A stretch of DNA of 64,000 nucleotides from Leptodactylus fallax. Its lineage: Eukaryota > Chordata > Amphibia > Anura > Leptodactylidae. The position numbers and the translations under genes are program-made. The stretch is from NCBI GenBank assembly GCA_947044405.1, contig CAMRHE010000168.1:2115001-2179000 (forward strand), read 5' to 3'. Each line of letters opens with the position of its first letter. Positions within the stretch are counted from its first letter, which is position 1. This document shows, one piece after another, positions 1 through 11,973 of this stretch. The notes below the pieces were generated by a model. That model did no database searches and was not told where the DNA came from. It was given only the letters and a program-made list of their open reading frames with translations.

Positions 1-939
1 CCACTGACCATTGGTTGCTCAATTTGCAAGTTGGGGTATTCTAATCATAAATTCACAATGAGTCCTGCAAATCGTGTAGCATAATAAATACAGCCTATTT
101 TCTTTCTTAAGATCAAGTAACACAGACTAAAAGCATCATGTGTTTGCTGATAGATTTACAAGGAAAGCAGTTTGATTCCCAGCAACTTTCCAGCCTTTTC
201 ATGATCCAATTTCTAGAGTAATTCCAGTGTATTTATTTCATAATTGTAATAATTATATGTATATGTATTGTATATCTTTTTAAACTCTGGAAAATCCTAT
301 TTTGGACCTTTATGATCAATATTTGTTTCTAGTTTTTTTTGTCTCATTCCAAGATCAACATGTTTTTATTTTTTTCAGTTGAAATCACTGTTTAAATTTG
401 GAATACCTAAAATTCATTTGTTAACTTTTATTAAACCTTTTTGTGTGGGAAGGGGAAAAAAACAGCTATTCCAGAATAGTTTTTTGTGTTTTAAATTTTG
501 GGCCATTCACTGTGTGGCATAAGTAACATTTTACTGGTATTCTGCAGCATATGTCAGTACAATTATGGCAAATATGTTAAAAAAAATTCTTTGTGTCACT
601 ACCTTCTATGAGACATAATTTTTTTTAATTTTTCAGTCAATGTAACTGTATGAGAGCTTGATTTTTTTACATGATGAAATGTAACTTTCATTGGTACCAA
701 TTAGAGGTACATGGAACTTACTGGCTAACTTTTATTAATTATTTAATAAGGAAGATGGAAAATAGATCAAATTTGTTTATTTCTTTTTGATGGTGTTCAC
801 CACACAGTTTAAATACCCTGTTATTATCATTGCATTGATACAATATGTGAATATTTTTATTTTTTTACCATGTTTACAAAAACAAAAATGGGTTTAATTT
901 TGTCACTATACTTTTTTTTTCTAAAACAACTATATGTAC
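1..939. other. AT-rich non-coding DNA
   Basis: No open reading frame of note, no inverted-repeat ends and no RNA gene recognised. The stretch is strongly AT-rich with homopolymer A and T runs. It could be intergenic or intronic host DNA or a decayed repeat. Confidence 0.6.
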
Positions 940-1220
940 GGCTAGGTTCACATCTGCGTTCGGTTTTCCTTTCGGGGGGGTCCGCTTGGAAACCCCCCCC
1001 CGAACGGAAACCTAATCCGCATAAAAAAGCGGTTACTTTAGGAAGCGCGAGAACCCCATAGACTATAATGGGGTGTGGTTTCCACTCGTTTTCCGCCCGA
1101 AAAGGGTGGAAAAATGCGAAGAGGAAAGTCCTGCTTGCAGCAATTTTCTCTCCGCATTTTTCATGCGGAGAGGGGAACAGAATCCCCGAACATAATGCAA
1201 GTGCAGATGTGAACCAAGCC
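940..1220. mobile_element. MITE, 'ggctaggttcacat' family
   Basis: The left end reads ggctaggttcacatctgc and the right end is its near reverse complement (gcagatgtgaaccaagcc), giving terminal inverted repeats of about 18 bp around roughly 280 bp with no coding capacity. Related copies occur at 5427-5650, 30521-30808 and 32344-32549. Superfamily uncertain; no clear target duplication was read. Confidence 0.7.
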
Positions 1221-1349
1221 TAATACATTATGTAATATCAAAGGGCTCAAACTGCATTGGCACAATGATGTACAATTGTGGGAAGTGGTTAAGGCACAGT
1301 TCACATCTGTGTTAGAGGAATCATGCAGTATTGTTTTTGGCGAAATTCT

Positions 1350-1634
1350 ACTGTGAGGAGGCCACTGTGGAGCATTCCACTGTGCAGGAGCCACTGTAGA
1401 ATATTATACTGTGCGAGGGCCACTGTGGAGCACTATACTGTGCAGGGGCCACTTTGGAGCATATTATATTGTGCGGTGGCCACTGTGGAGCATTATATTG
1501 TGCGGGGCCCACTATGTAGCATTATACTCTGCAGGGACCACTGTGGAGCATATTATACTGTATGGGACAATTGTGGAGCATTATACTGTGCAGGGACTAC
1601 TGTGGAGCATTGTACTGTGCGGGGGGGGGGGGGG
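1350..1634. repeat. 29-31 bp minisatellite ending in a G run
   Basis: About nine imperfect tandem copies of a unit beginning ccactgtggagcattatact, at roughly 1362, 1391, 1420, 1449, 1480, 1509, 1538, 1569 and 1598, ending in a run of 14 G at 1621-1634. The array opens short chance ORFs in more than one frame on both strands, which explains the repetitive 'proteins' there. These are not taken as genes. Confidence 0.9.
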
Positions 1635-1701
1635 TCAAAATTCCTGCAGATATAGCACAAAGGCTGGTTGGCCCTAGGCCCTTCAGTCTGACACAGTAAG
1701 T

Positions 1702-1729
1702 TATATATATATATACACACACACACACA
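1702..1729. repeat. (TA)n(CA)n microsatellite
   Basis: Alternating TA followed by CA dinucleotides directly next to the left end of the Tc1 element that begins at 1736, as is common for TA-targeting transposons. Confidence 0.9.
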
Positions 1730-1735
1730 GGTATA

Positions 1736-3041
1736 CAGTTGTGCTAAAAAGTTTACATACCACGACAGATTTTTAGGTTTTTTTGTCCTTTTTTTCAGAG
1801 AATATGAATAATAACAGAAAAACGTTTTCTCCACTCATGGTTAGTGGTTGGTTGAAGCCATTTATTGTCAAACTTCTGTGTTTTCTCTTTTTAAATCATA
1901 ATGACAAGCAAAAACATCAAAATGACCTTGCTCAAAAGTTCATATACCACAGTTTTTAATACCGTGTATTGCCCCCTTTAACATCAATGACAGCTTGAAG
2001 TCTTTTGTGGTAGTTGTGGATGAGGCTCTTTATTTTCTCACATGGTAAAACTGCCCATTCTTCTTGTCAAAAAGTCTCCAGTTCCTGTAAATTCCTGGGC
2101 TGTCTTGCATATACTGCGCGCTGGAGTTCTTCCCTAGAGTGGCTCAATGATATTGAGGTCAGGGGACTGAGATGGCCACTCCAGAACCTTCACTTTCTTC
2201 TGCTGTAGCCAATAACAGGACAATTTGGCCTTGTGTTTTGAATCGTTGTCATGTTGGAACGTCCAAGTACATCTCATGCGCAGCTTCCTGGCTGATGAGT
2301 GCAAATTTGCCTCCAGTATTTGCTGATAACGTGCTGCATTCATCTTTCATCTTTGGTGTTCCTTTCATCATAGGCCTTGTTGACACCTCTCCAAATGTAA
2401 CGTTTATGGTTGTGGCCAAAAGTTTGATTTTTGTCTCAGCACTCCTTGTTCCAGAAGTTTTGAGTCTTGTCTCTGTGCTGTTTGGCGTATTGAAGGTGAG
2501 ATTCTTTGTGGCATTTGTGCAGTAATGGCTTTCTTCTGGCAACTCGACCATGCAGCCCATTTTCTTCAAGTACCTCCGTATTGTGCATCTTGAAACAGCC
2601 ACACCGATAGTTTTCAGAGAGTCCTGTATTTCCCCATGACTCACAATCCAGAAACATCAGTGGCTGGAGGAAAGATGCAACAGTCTGTCTGGATCCCAGA
2701 AACTCACTCAGCTTTTATGCCCACACACTGATTACAAGCTAACAGGTCACAGGTGAGGATGTTACCTTTAGTAGCCATTCAAACCCCTTTGTGTCAACTT
2801 CTGGGCATGTTATCAGCCAAAATCACCAGGGTATGTGAACTTTTGAACAGGGTCATTTGGATGTTTTTTGTTGTCATTATGATTTAAAAAGAGAAAACAC
2901 AGAAGTTTGACAATAAATGGCTTCAACCAACCACTAACCATGAGTGGAGAAAAAGTTTTTGTGTTATCATTCATATTCTCTGAAAAAAAGGCCAAAAAAA
3001 CAAAAAATCTGCCGGGGTATGTAAACTTTTTAGCACAACTG
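1736..3041 (-). mobile_element. Tc1/mariner element, 1306 bp, decayed
   Basis: Both ends carry the inverted repeat cagttgtgctaaaaagttta, and the element is flanked by the TA target duplication (1734-1735 and 3042-3043). The inverted-repeat regions are long. The transposase lies on the minus strand. At 1.3 kb it is shorter than the ~1.6 kb of intact Tc1 elements because the N-terminal DNA-binding part of the gene is missing. Confidence 0.92.
1965..2657 (-). pseudogene. Tc1 transposase remnant
   Basis: Broken cut-and-paste transposase. Minus-strand frames give the typical Tc1 central and C-terminal parts: a 'FQHDNDSKH' motif with the second catalytic aspartate and an '[10 protein letters not shown]' motif with the third acidic residue. 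The tail at about 1965-2130 reads like the usual 'KRLQAVI...KGG' end. The reading frame shifts at least twice (pieces at 2436-2657, 2249-2644 and 2134-2343). The N-terminal paired-like helix-turn-helix domain is absent. It cannot encode an active enzyme. Confidence 0.85.
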
Positions 3042-3071
3042 TATATGAGAAAGAGAGAGACATACATTTCT

Positions 3072-3076
<5 letters not shown>

Positions 3077-3105
<29 letters not shown>
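3077..3105. repeat. (TA)n microsatellite
   Basis: Uninterrupted TA dinucleotides just outside the right end of the Tc1 element. Confidence 0.9.
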
Positions 3106-3108
<3 letters not shown>

Positions 3109-3931
3109 GTCAAAATATTCATGTTTGTGTATGTATGTATATGTGTACAGAATAGAAAGATGCAGATGTAAACAAATGCAGAGGATGCCAGGAGCTCCCA
3201 GAGAACCCAGAAATCATTTTGTTTAAAGAAAGGGATTGCTTGAGCATGTGGCAAATTTGTATTTTTGTTCAATTTTTGCTTGTAATCTCTGTTTGCTGCA
3301 AAGTTGCATGAAGGTGGTTGTATATATGAAATATTAAGTTGTGTTTTTATATACGGTATGCTGTGCAATCTCAAAAAAGTTAGATTTTGGTATCACAGTC
3401 ACAGTTTTCTATGTGCAAATATATGTTTTAGTGCATTAAAAAAAAAAAATATTTGTGTTTTCACAAAGTTGCATGAAGGTGGGCATGGCTGTTGATAACC
3501 CATTGAGACACATATGATCTTCAGGTTGTCTACTTTAAAGAAATATATAGGGTTTAGGGGTGCACTTTCTTTTCACGGTGTGTAATCCTTACATTTTATA
3601 GGATACTTTTTTAACATTTCCAACTTCAAAGCAGATTTTCATGTGCATGCAGGTGTAGGCCTTAGTGATATGAATGAACTTTGCACATGTTGAACTCTTA
3701 TTTTTAGGAGGTGTGTTTGGTTTCCACTTTTAGCAACTAATATAAATGTATTTGTGTTTTGTTTTTTTTTTTTTTATAAAACATACACTTTAAAATACAC
3801 TGTGAAAATTGCCCTGGCAACCAGAGGAGAAAAGAATCTGAAAACCCCTGGCAGTGAAAGGATTAAAGATATCTAACTCACCAGGACTGTACTATACTGC
3901 TCAGTACTGCTAAAACCTGCCTTAACCCCTT
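3106..3931. other. Non-coding DNA with a short direct repeat
   Basis: No gene seen. The phrase caaagttgcatgaaggtgg occurs twice about 170 bp apart (near 3300 and 3468), hinting at an old local duplication or a repeat fragment. Poly-T and poly-A runs are frequent. Confidence 0.5.
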
Positions 3932-3933
3932 AA

Positions 3934-4952
3934 TAACCGGGCCATTTTTTGTTTTTGCATTTTCGTTTTTCCTTCCCCACATTCCAAGAGCCATAACTTT
4001 TTCATTTTTCAGTTCACAGAGTCACATGATGGCTTATTGTTTGCGAAACAAATTGTACTTTGTAATGTCACTATTCATTATGCTGTGCAATGTACTGGGA
4101 AGCTGGAAAAAAATTCAGAATGAGGTGCAATTGGAGATAAACTGCATTTGCGCCAAATTCATATGGGTTTAATTTTTACAGCATTCACTGTGTGGTAAAA
4201 ATGATATATTACCTGTATTCTGCGGGTCAATACGAACACGACGATACCAAATTTATATAGTATTTGTAATGTTTTGATACCTTTTAAAAAATTAAAAACT
4301 TTGCTAAATAGAAAAAAAATTTTGCGTCGTCATATTGTGTCACCTGTAACTTTTTCATATTTACATGTATGGAGCTGGGTAAGGTGTCTTTTTATGCGGG
4401 ACAGCATGATGTTTTTATTGGTACCATTTGGGGAAAGATCTGATGGTTTGATCACTTTTTATTCAATTTTTTATAGGAGACAAAGTGTTGAAAATAACGC
4501 TATTTGGCCATTTTGATTTTTTTCCCCGCTACGCTGTTCACCGTATGGGATAACTATTTTAATATTTTAATAGTTCAGGCATTTTGGAGCGCGGGGATAC
4601 TTAATGTGTTTATGTTTACTTTTGTTTATTTACTTTTATATCTGATCTAGGGAAAGGGGGGTGATTTGAACTTTTGTGTTTTTTTTTTATTTTTTCATAC
4701 TTTTAAAAACTTTTTTTTAATACTTTTACTTGTATGATCAGACTCTCTAGGGACCTTGAAACCTAGGGAGTCTGATTGATCATACTATTCACTGCGATAC
4801 TACTGTATCGCAGTGAATAGCAAAATGCCTTCACTGCTATTATACAGCCGGCACCTGCGGTGTATGGAGAGCGCTTAGCTCCTGAGCGCTCTCCATACAT
4901 CGTCATGCGACTCAGGACGTACTATTACGCCCTGGGTCGTTAAGGGGTTAAA
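3934..4952. mobile_element. TTAA-bounded, piggyBac-type MITE (about 1 kb)
   Basis: Ends are ttaaccccttaataacc and ggtcgttaaggggttaa, inverted copies apart from one or two bases, each with an outer TTAA as expected for piggyBac target duplication. The right half holds three consecutive hairpins: about 4734-4783, 4785-4820 (15-bp perfect arms) and 4861-4899 (15-bp perfect arms). There is no transposase. A piggyBac transposase relic elsewhere in the window (39.1-52.4 kb) shows that such a source existed, but its ends were not matched to these. Confidence 0.75.
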
Positions 4953-5017
4953 CTTCTATAACAACAAAGAATACAAAAGATGACACAAAATACTAAGGTG
5001 TACACAAAAATATTTTA

Positions 5018-5283
5018 AGGCTAAGGCCCCACATAGCAGGCCGCTCTTTTTACTGCAGGAAAAACCGCGGCGGGAACACATTGCCTTTTTTTTTTTTCAC
5101 TTTCCATTATACCTATAGGGAAACCGCCAGCGTTTCTGTAGGTATAATTGACATGCTGTGATTTCGAAAACCGTGACAATTTTGGAAATCGTAGCATATC
5201 TCTTGCATGTATTGTTCCGCAATGTGTGGATGGGATTCACTATAATCCCATTTACTTTGCAGGGACTGTGGGGCCCCGGTCTA
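5018..5283. mobile_element. MITE, 'ggccccaca' palindromic family
   Basis: Ends ggctaaggccccaca and tgtggggccccggtcta form an inverted repeat. The interior carries the family's hallmark block with the phrases accgccagcgttt, ggtataattgacatgct and atgtgtggatgggattc. The same blocks recur at 7230-8067 and 24073-24600. Confidence 0.75.
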
Positions 5284-5426
5284 AATGACACTTACTGTTT
5301 AAGGACAATGGTCTTGACATAGCATTATACACCTGATCCATTTAGGATGCTTTACTAGATGAACATATGTCACAAAAAGTTACATGGCATAAATATTAAA
5401 AGTTAATTCATTAAAAGTCATTTATT

Positions 5427-5650
5427 ACGCTAAGTTCACACCTGCGTTCGGGTTTCCGTTCTTCGGGTCCATTTGGAGATACGAAAAATGGAAACCCAAT
5501 CCGCTTAAAAAGCAGGGTCCGGCAGGTTTCCGCCCGAAATATGCGGAGAGAAAAGCGCTGCTTGCAGTACTTTCCTCTCTGCATTTTTCAAGCAGATTTG
5601 GAGACAGAATCCCCGAACGGAGAGCGAACGCAGGTGTGAACCTAGCCTTA
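5427..5650. mobile_element. MITE, 'ggctaggttcacac' family
   Basis: Left end acgctaagttcacacctgcg and right end cgcaggtgtgaacctagcct are inverted copies. The interior is partly palindromic and about 220 bp long. Same family as 940-1220. Confidence 0.8.
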
Positions 5651-6719
5651 GACAAATATTTGCAAAGATATATCAAAGTCAAACTCTGTTGTCAAAATCC
5701 AATTAGAAACTAAGTATTTACTTAAATTCAGAGTTCACTTCCTAGCTTTGTTTGAGCTGTGTACATGAAAACGCTCTGCAAAGTTGGGTTAGCATGTCTA
5801 TTTGGACTAGATGCTACAGCAATGGCGATATTCCAGCACATATGACATTAAGGCCTAAAAAGCATGTACTGTCCTGTTCCTGTTAGTAAGCTGTGTGTTC
5901 AAAGGTACTGCTTAGTTTGTAAGAAGAACATTGAATTGTATTGGTTCTCCCATAAAGCTGTGCACGCTCTAACAACGGTCTTGATGCAAGTTATATGCCA
6001 GTGCAAATGTTTATTTCCTGTTATAAAGATAAAGACTGCTGGATACAAATGTACAGGCTGAAAGGAAGATAATCTAGGCAAATACTAAAGCTATGACGAG
6101 CTTTCTCTTTCCAATACATCCTGTCCTTATTTGTATAGAGATGCAACACTACATTGTCACGGCCTGGTTATGATTAAAAAGAAAGGCATAAACATTAAAT
6201 AACACAGAAAGCTTTGTAACTGTCTATGGTAGCAAGATAATTTGTGGGATCACTGAAAGAGTTAATACCTTTTTGCAAAGCGTAGATGATGTCCGGAATT
6301 ATCAGTACACAGAGTTAACTTTGGTTGGGTGAATCCTGCATCAGCTCAGTCACAAACAATAGATATGATTACCTGTATGACACTCATGCAAAGGACTTCT
6401 GCTGGGATGGCTGCAAAGTCACTCACTGGTTCATACTAGTTGCCCTTCTACAACAGCTGCTATAATTCCATGCTAAGGCATCCCAGAAGAGCACCATAAA
6501 TAACATAATCGTATGGGGGTGGGACCTGTGGGCAGATCATTTTGACAGTTACTCTTCCTGAGCTTCTATCCTGAAAAAAAAAAAAAACTTTCTCTACACC
6601 CTCTGCTGTCAATCAAAGGAATAACAATTTCCAGAAGCTAGAGTACAAAGCTGCAACTCTATATGCGATAAGCTACAAAACACTGCAGAACTGCAAAGGT
6701 AATATGGTACATTTATTTG
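5651..6719. other. No gene seen
   Basis: About 1.1 kb without recognisable transposon ends or coding pattern. ORFs here are short and lack domain-like composition. Confidence 0.5.
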
Positions 6720-6835
6720 TGACTAAGCTATACCTAGCAACACTGAATGCTAAATATAACCTACTTCTGCTAGACATTTCCTGGTCTTCAGCAAAACTGG
6801 CATTGACAAGTGAATGTGAATGTAAAACAGAAACT
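6720..6835 (+). repeat. Interspersed repeat, inverted partner of 8075-8190
   Basis: A block including catttcctggtcttcagcaa and ctggcattgacaagtgaatg is the inverted, diverged copy of sequence at 8075-8190. The two copies flank the MITE cluster at 7230-8067. Confidence 0.75.
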
Positions 6836-7229
6836 CCCTAAAGGAAAGGGAATATATCAGCAGTAAAGGTTATAAACCTTAACCCAAGAGGGAAAGTAAG
6901 AATTAAGTAACAATGGCCAGCACAGCTATACCGTGGATAAACTCTATATGAAAAAAAGTTGTGGTACTTTCCTGGATAGTAATCTTTCCAGCCTTCAATG
7001 AGGGCACGCTAGAAATAGATCCAAATATTCCACAAAGAATTAGATAGCAATTCCGTGTCCAGGCTTTATCAGTGAGACGTGCTAAAAGCAGGTATCACCT
7101 TTCCCAGCTTGGAATTGTGTGTGCCGCTTCTGTCTACTTCATTGTGAAAATGAAAAGAAAATACTTTGGCTACAAAAGGGATGGGAAATATAAACTAAGC
7201 TCTTATATTTCTCCCTTCTGCTCACACCA

Positions 7230-8067
7230 CTCAAGCCACTCTTGGGAAAAAAAAACGCTGCAGAAAAACCCCACACGAAAACGCAGACTTTCTGCCCCTA
7301 TTATACCAATATGGAAAACGCCAGTGTGTCCGGAGGTATAATTGACATGCTACAATTTTCAGAAAATGCGGCTTTTCCACTATGAATTTTTTCTGCAATG
7401 TGTGGATGGGATAAGCCAGAATCCCATCCACTTTGCAGACACTGTAAAACGCAACATTTTTTGTCACAGTGTTTTCTCTGTTTTCTCGCTATGTGGGGCT
7501 TCAGCCTTAGGCCACAGTTTTGCAGTCACTGCAAAGGGGAATAGCGAATCCCATCCACACATTGCAGAAAAATACGTGCAGCAAAAATGCTGCGATTTCC
7601 AAAATCAACACGTTTTTGGAAATCGCAGCATGTCAATTATATCTGCAGATACGCCGGCGGTTTCCCTAAAGGTATAATTGAAGCAGAAAGTCCACAGAGT
7701 TTTCCTTTCTGTGAAAAGCACTGCGGGAAAAACCACTACTATGTGGGGCCTTAGCCTTAGGAAAAGCATCGCAGTTTTTCCTGCTGTGCTTGTCACAGAA
7801 AGTCTGCAGAAAGTCCTCTGCGGACTTTATGCTTCCATTACACCTACAGGGAAACCGACGGCGTTTCAGTAGGTATAATTGACACGCTGTGATTTCCAAA
7901 AATGCAATGGTTTTGGAAATTGCAGCGTGTCCGCTGAGCATATTTTTCACGCAAGATGTGGATAAGATTCTAGCAAATCCCATCCATCTTGCAGTGACTG
8001 TAAAACGCTGCGTTTTTTTCCATGGCGTTTCCACCGTGATGTTTATGCCACGTGGGGCCCCGGCCTT
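7230..8067. mobile_element. Cluster of three 'ggccccaca' MITE copies
   Basis: Three diverged copies lie head to tail or head to head (about 7230-7510, 7511-7755 and 7756-8067). They are separated by the terminal motif 'tgtgggg...ccttagcctta'. Each keeps the blocks 'ggtataattgacatgct' (with variants), paired inverted 'tttccaaaa' / 'ttttggaaa' arms, and 'cccatcca'. No coding capacity. They may represent composite insertions of one MITE into another. Confidence 0.7.
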
Positions 8068-8275
8068 TTCTGTTGTTTTATGTTCACATTCTCTTGTCAA
8101 TGCCAGTTTTGTTGATGACCAGGAAATGTCCAGCAGAATTAGTTTATATTTACCATTCAGTGTTACTGCTGAGTATAGATTAGTCACTTGGAAACTGTAG
8201 AATTGCCTCTACAAGGTAATGGGATTAAGTTTATTACCAATTTACTGCTGACAGACTCCCTTTAAGTGCAGACAT
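8068..8275 (-). repeat. Interspersed repeat ending in 'gacagactccctttaa'
   Basis: Inverted copy of the 6720-6835 repeat, extended on the right to a TTAA-containing terminus (ctgacagactccctttaa). This kind of terminus suggests a TTAA-targeting MITE. Its left end is lost into the neighbouring MITE cluster. Confidence 0.55.
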
Positions 8276-8966
8276 AGTTTAGCACAGAGAAAATGTAATT
8301 TTATTTTGAAATGTTTAAAGGGAAAGTATTTTTAAACAAGTTTTATTAGAAAGATATTGGGAGAGATTTATTACTATTCTACACCAGCTTTTTGGTGTAA
8401 TTGTCAGTTGTAACATAAATTGTCTCAATTGGTGTTTTTGCGTTGACCATGCCACTTTCCCAAAAAGGGGGCATAGCAAAGGCATGCTTGGTATGGGGCA
8501 ATCGGCCTTGTGCATATAAAATCTTTAAAAACATTTATAGTTTTCATACTTCTCTGTACAGCACACATATTTCCTGTTTTCACAGCTCATTTGTTAGCTT
8601 TGGTGTATAGATTGAGACAGGGTCAGCAGAGGGCAAGGAATGTAATATCAACTTTAGTGTATAACTGGTAGCCTAGATAAGGCAAGATAACAGCACTATA
8701 GCTCTGTATACTTCTTCCCAGATATTCTCTGCTCTACGTGAGGAGCTGTACTACCTGATTCCCTGAAGACTGTATGAGTGCTCATACACAAGGCTCCTTG
8801 CTCCAGCTGTCAGAGGTTAGAATGACTAATTCTTTGTACTGCTGAGGTAAGTAACTTCTAGAGGCAATAAGCAGAAGCTCATTTCCCTTCTCCCATTGAA
8901 AATACATGCATGCCCAGTTTAGTACCTATGTGTAGGGAAAAGCTGTGATAGCACAGTACGACCACT
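8276..8966. other. No gene seen
   Basis: Non-coding stretch without clear repeat ends. ORFs are short and featureless. Confidence 0.5.
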
Positions 8967-8974
8967 ATAAAGTG

Positions 8975-10176
8975 CAGGAGTCGGCAACCCCCAGCACGCG
9001 TGACAAGAGTGGCACGCGAGGCTTATTTCCCTGGCACGGCGACCCGAGTCCTCACCCAGCAGTTTCGATCGGACCAAACACGGCCGAAATGAAACTGCTA
9101 TTATTATACTGTGGGGTCTCTTCAGACCCCAGAGTATAAGAAGCGGAGCCCCCGGGAGGTGATCAAACATAAAATGTAAAAGAGTACCTGAGTGAAATGC
9201 TCAGGATTGGTTAAAGCTATAAAGAAACACTTGGATTCCTTTTAAAGATGAGAATCTCTTTAAAATGATACCAAGATCACCATGATCGTCCTTACACATC
9301 CTGAGCGAGTCGCTGGTGAAAACGATGTTCGGCATTGAAATGCCAATGCAGATGTCAATTCCCGACATCGTTTTAACAGTGAATCGCTCTGAATGTGTAA
9401 GGTCCATCATGGCAATCTTGGTATCGTTTTAAAGATGAGATTCTCATCTTTAAAATGAATCCAGTTGCATCTTTGTGGCCCTAACAGATCCTTAGAAATG
9501 GGGCTCTAAAAGTGTCACCCCCCTCCTGCCTCAGGCAGCATTTTAGAGCTTAGGAAGGAGGGGGAGGAGGAGCTGCAGAGACAATGATAACTCCTCATTT
9601 TCTGTGCATAAGCTGCAGATGACCCCGGGGGGGGGGGGTAGCGAGGACTTCTGTCCATGTTATCCCCTCTCCTATCAATCAGAGAGCATACCGTACTTTT
9701 GCTCTCTGATAGTCACATAGAGGGATAATGTAACACCCCTCTGAGCCTAATCACATAACCAGGAAGTTATTGGTGCTGTGACCCAGACATTTACCATCGT
9801 CCAGGTTGCAGCGCCAGAAGTGTCGCACCAAACACTTACACACCACATGCACAAAGTCACCAATAAAGTTTACATTTTTTCACTGTCTCTGTCCTGTCCA
9901 TACCTGATCTTTATAGAGTAAAATATGCCGCCCACCTCTCTAGTGATATGTTACACGCTAAAATAATAGCAATAGCAATTATCACTAGTATTATCACCAT
10001 AATACCGTGTGCGGGGGCCGCTATGTGACATAATACCGTGTGCAGGGGCCGCTATGTGACATAATACCGTGTGCAGGGGTCGTCAGACAATTATTGACCG
10101 GCACTCTGAGTACCTCAACTTTGATTTTTTTTTAATCGAAATCGGCACGCCGAACAAAAAAGGTTGCCTACCCCTG
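8975..10176 (-). mobile_element. Non-autonomous hAT element, copy 1 (1202 bp)
   Basis: The termini caggagtcggcaaccc and aggttgcctacccctg are hAT-type inverted repeats. Flanking 8-bp sequences ataaagtg (8967-8974) and atatagtg (10177-10184) match at 7 of 8 positions, as for an aged target duplication. It is the opposite-strand relative of 34396-36007 but lacks about 400 bp present there. The interior contains long internal inverted segments around 9235-9470 ('tttaaagatgagaatctc' arms) and no transposase. Confidence 0.88.
10001..10082. repeat. Short tandem repeat inside hAT copy 1
   Basis: The phrase cataataccgtgtgcagggg is repeated three times with a period of about 38 bp. The copy at 34396-36007 carries two such units, so the number of units varies between family members. 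Confidence 0.85.
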
Positions 10177-10184
10177 ATATAGTG

Positions 10185-10872
10185 TGTGGAGCCATCTACT
10201 TCCTCATTTGTACACTGATCTCCAAACAGCTGATCAATGGATTGCTGGTTGTCAGACCCCAAAGGTGTACCTATCATGGAGGCAAGGCAGGCAATTGCTA
10301 TGGGGCCTGTGGAGGGAGGGGGCCCATTGGCCCCTTTCATAACACTTTGATCTCTTTTGATGTCTGTCAAAGTATCATGAATCCTTCCCCTCTGCTCTAT
10401 TTACTTAGATTTATAATAGAGTCTGTCAGCACACCACTCATCCTGTCAGGAAATCTTTAATCCATTCATGAAAAAGTAGCAGTACGTCAGTATATAGTCA
10501 GATATGGGAGGCTGTGGAGAAAAACGTAGCTGAATGAGTTAGGGTAACCGCACAAATGCTGTACTGCTTTTTGACTTTTTTATTTTCCTTTTTTATTCCT
10601 CAAATAAATGTATTTAAAAATATCAAGAGAAAATACATTATTTCCACAACCACTGTCTTTCTTTATTCTGCTTTTTTAATGGAAGGCAGGCCCATTTCTG
10701 ACTTTTTCTATGGGGCTTCCAGAGTTCTATGTACTGTATGCACCTGTCCCACCAATCTGATTGGAGGACCAATCCTAAAGAGAAATCATGAATATCCGTT
10801 GTTGGATAATCTCTTTGATGACCACACAAAAAAATATTTAAATTACACATTTATTTATATGAACCTCTAAAC
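10185..10872. other. No gene seen between two hAT elements
   Basis: About 690 bp with no recognisable domain in any frame. The longest ORF (about 100 codons at 10556-10870) is low-complexity and hydrophobic by composition and resembles no family I know. Confidence 0.5.
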
Positions 10873-11965
10873 CAGCGGTTCTCAACCTGTGGGTCACGAC
10901 CCTGATGGTCTTAGGAACCGAGATACCGCTCCTCTATCCATCTCCCATAGAGAAGACAGGGAAGGTTTATTATCGTCCCTGCCTTCCTGATCGTTGTGTA
11001 CACAGCGCTCAATAAGCCCTGTATACACAGCTATGGGCGCCGCCATGATGCGGATGCTCTCTGACCCGGTGGTCACGTGATCCACCGGAATCAGCGTGTG
11101 TTAGAGCTACTGGGTCCTAAAGGACCCAGATACGCTCTATAGTAACGTGCAGGAAGCTGTATTCCTCCTGCAACTGGGGCCAAATTATACCAGCCCCAGT
11201 TACAGGGGAAATTAGCCTCCCCACAAAAGAAACAGTGATCAAAGGTCTATTATGACCTTATGGGGACACAATGTAAAACAAAAACAAAAAAAAATTAATA
11301 GTAAAGTAAAAATTTTTTTTTTTAATAAAATAGTTAAAAAAATAAATAATACGTCAAAAAGACCCCCTTATTACAGGTTCTAGCCCCACCACCAACGACG
11401 CCATACAAAATAAAAATTACCGTAACTATTTTAAAAAGTTTTTTAGTACCACTTTGTGCTATTAAATAAAAAAATAAATAAAAAACAGACACGTCTTCCA
11501 TCCTCTTTTGTTTTATTTTCCCGGATATAAAAAAAATTAAAAAACATGCAAAAATAAAAACAACATAAAAATAAAGCCCTATGTGTCACCGAAAAAAGAC
11601 GCAGGAATTAGTTGAATAACTCAAATGATAAAAATGTTACAGCCCTCAAAACCGCACATACAAAATACCCAAAAATGTGTCTGGTCCTGGACCAGAAATA
11701 GGCCTGGTACTGAAGTGGTTAAAGCATCTACTCTGTTAAAAGCAACTACTGTGTTGAAAGGAGGTAAAACGACACTTCATGAATTATAATTATTGGGTAA
11801 ACGTAAAATCCTGTACAGTACTGTAAAATCATCAACTACTGCAAAAACAAACAAACAAACAGTTTTTTACAGTTATGAAGTAGCAACGAAAATAATTTTA
11901 TGGTTGGGGGTCACCACAACATGAGGAACTGTAGGTCGTGGCATTAGTAAGTTTGAGAACCACTG
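10873..11965. mobile_element. Non-autonomous hAT element (1093 bp)
   Basis: The left terminus cagcggttctcaacctgtgg and the right terminus ending tgagaaccactg are the classic hAT (Charlie-like) ends. A perfect 8-bp target duplication ctctaaac lies at 10865-10872 and 11966-11973. The interior is AT-rich in its second half and has no transposase ORF, so mobilisation would need an enzyme supplied in trans. Confidence 0.93.
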
Positions 11966-11973
11966 CTCTAAAC

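Noticed and set aside
1323..1677. Two overlapping repetitive plus-strand ORFs and a minus-strand ORF
   Set aside because: They translate the 29-31 bp minisatellite in several frames; all repeats of one DNA unit, no independent coding evidence.
10556..10870. 104-codon ORF between the two hAT elements
   Set aside because: Composition is low-complexity and no domain is recognisable; it ends at the hAT insertion border. Not supported as a gene.
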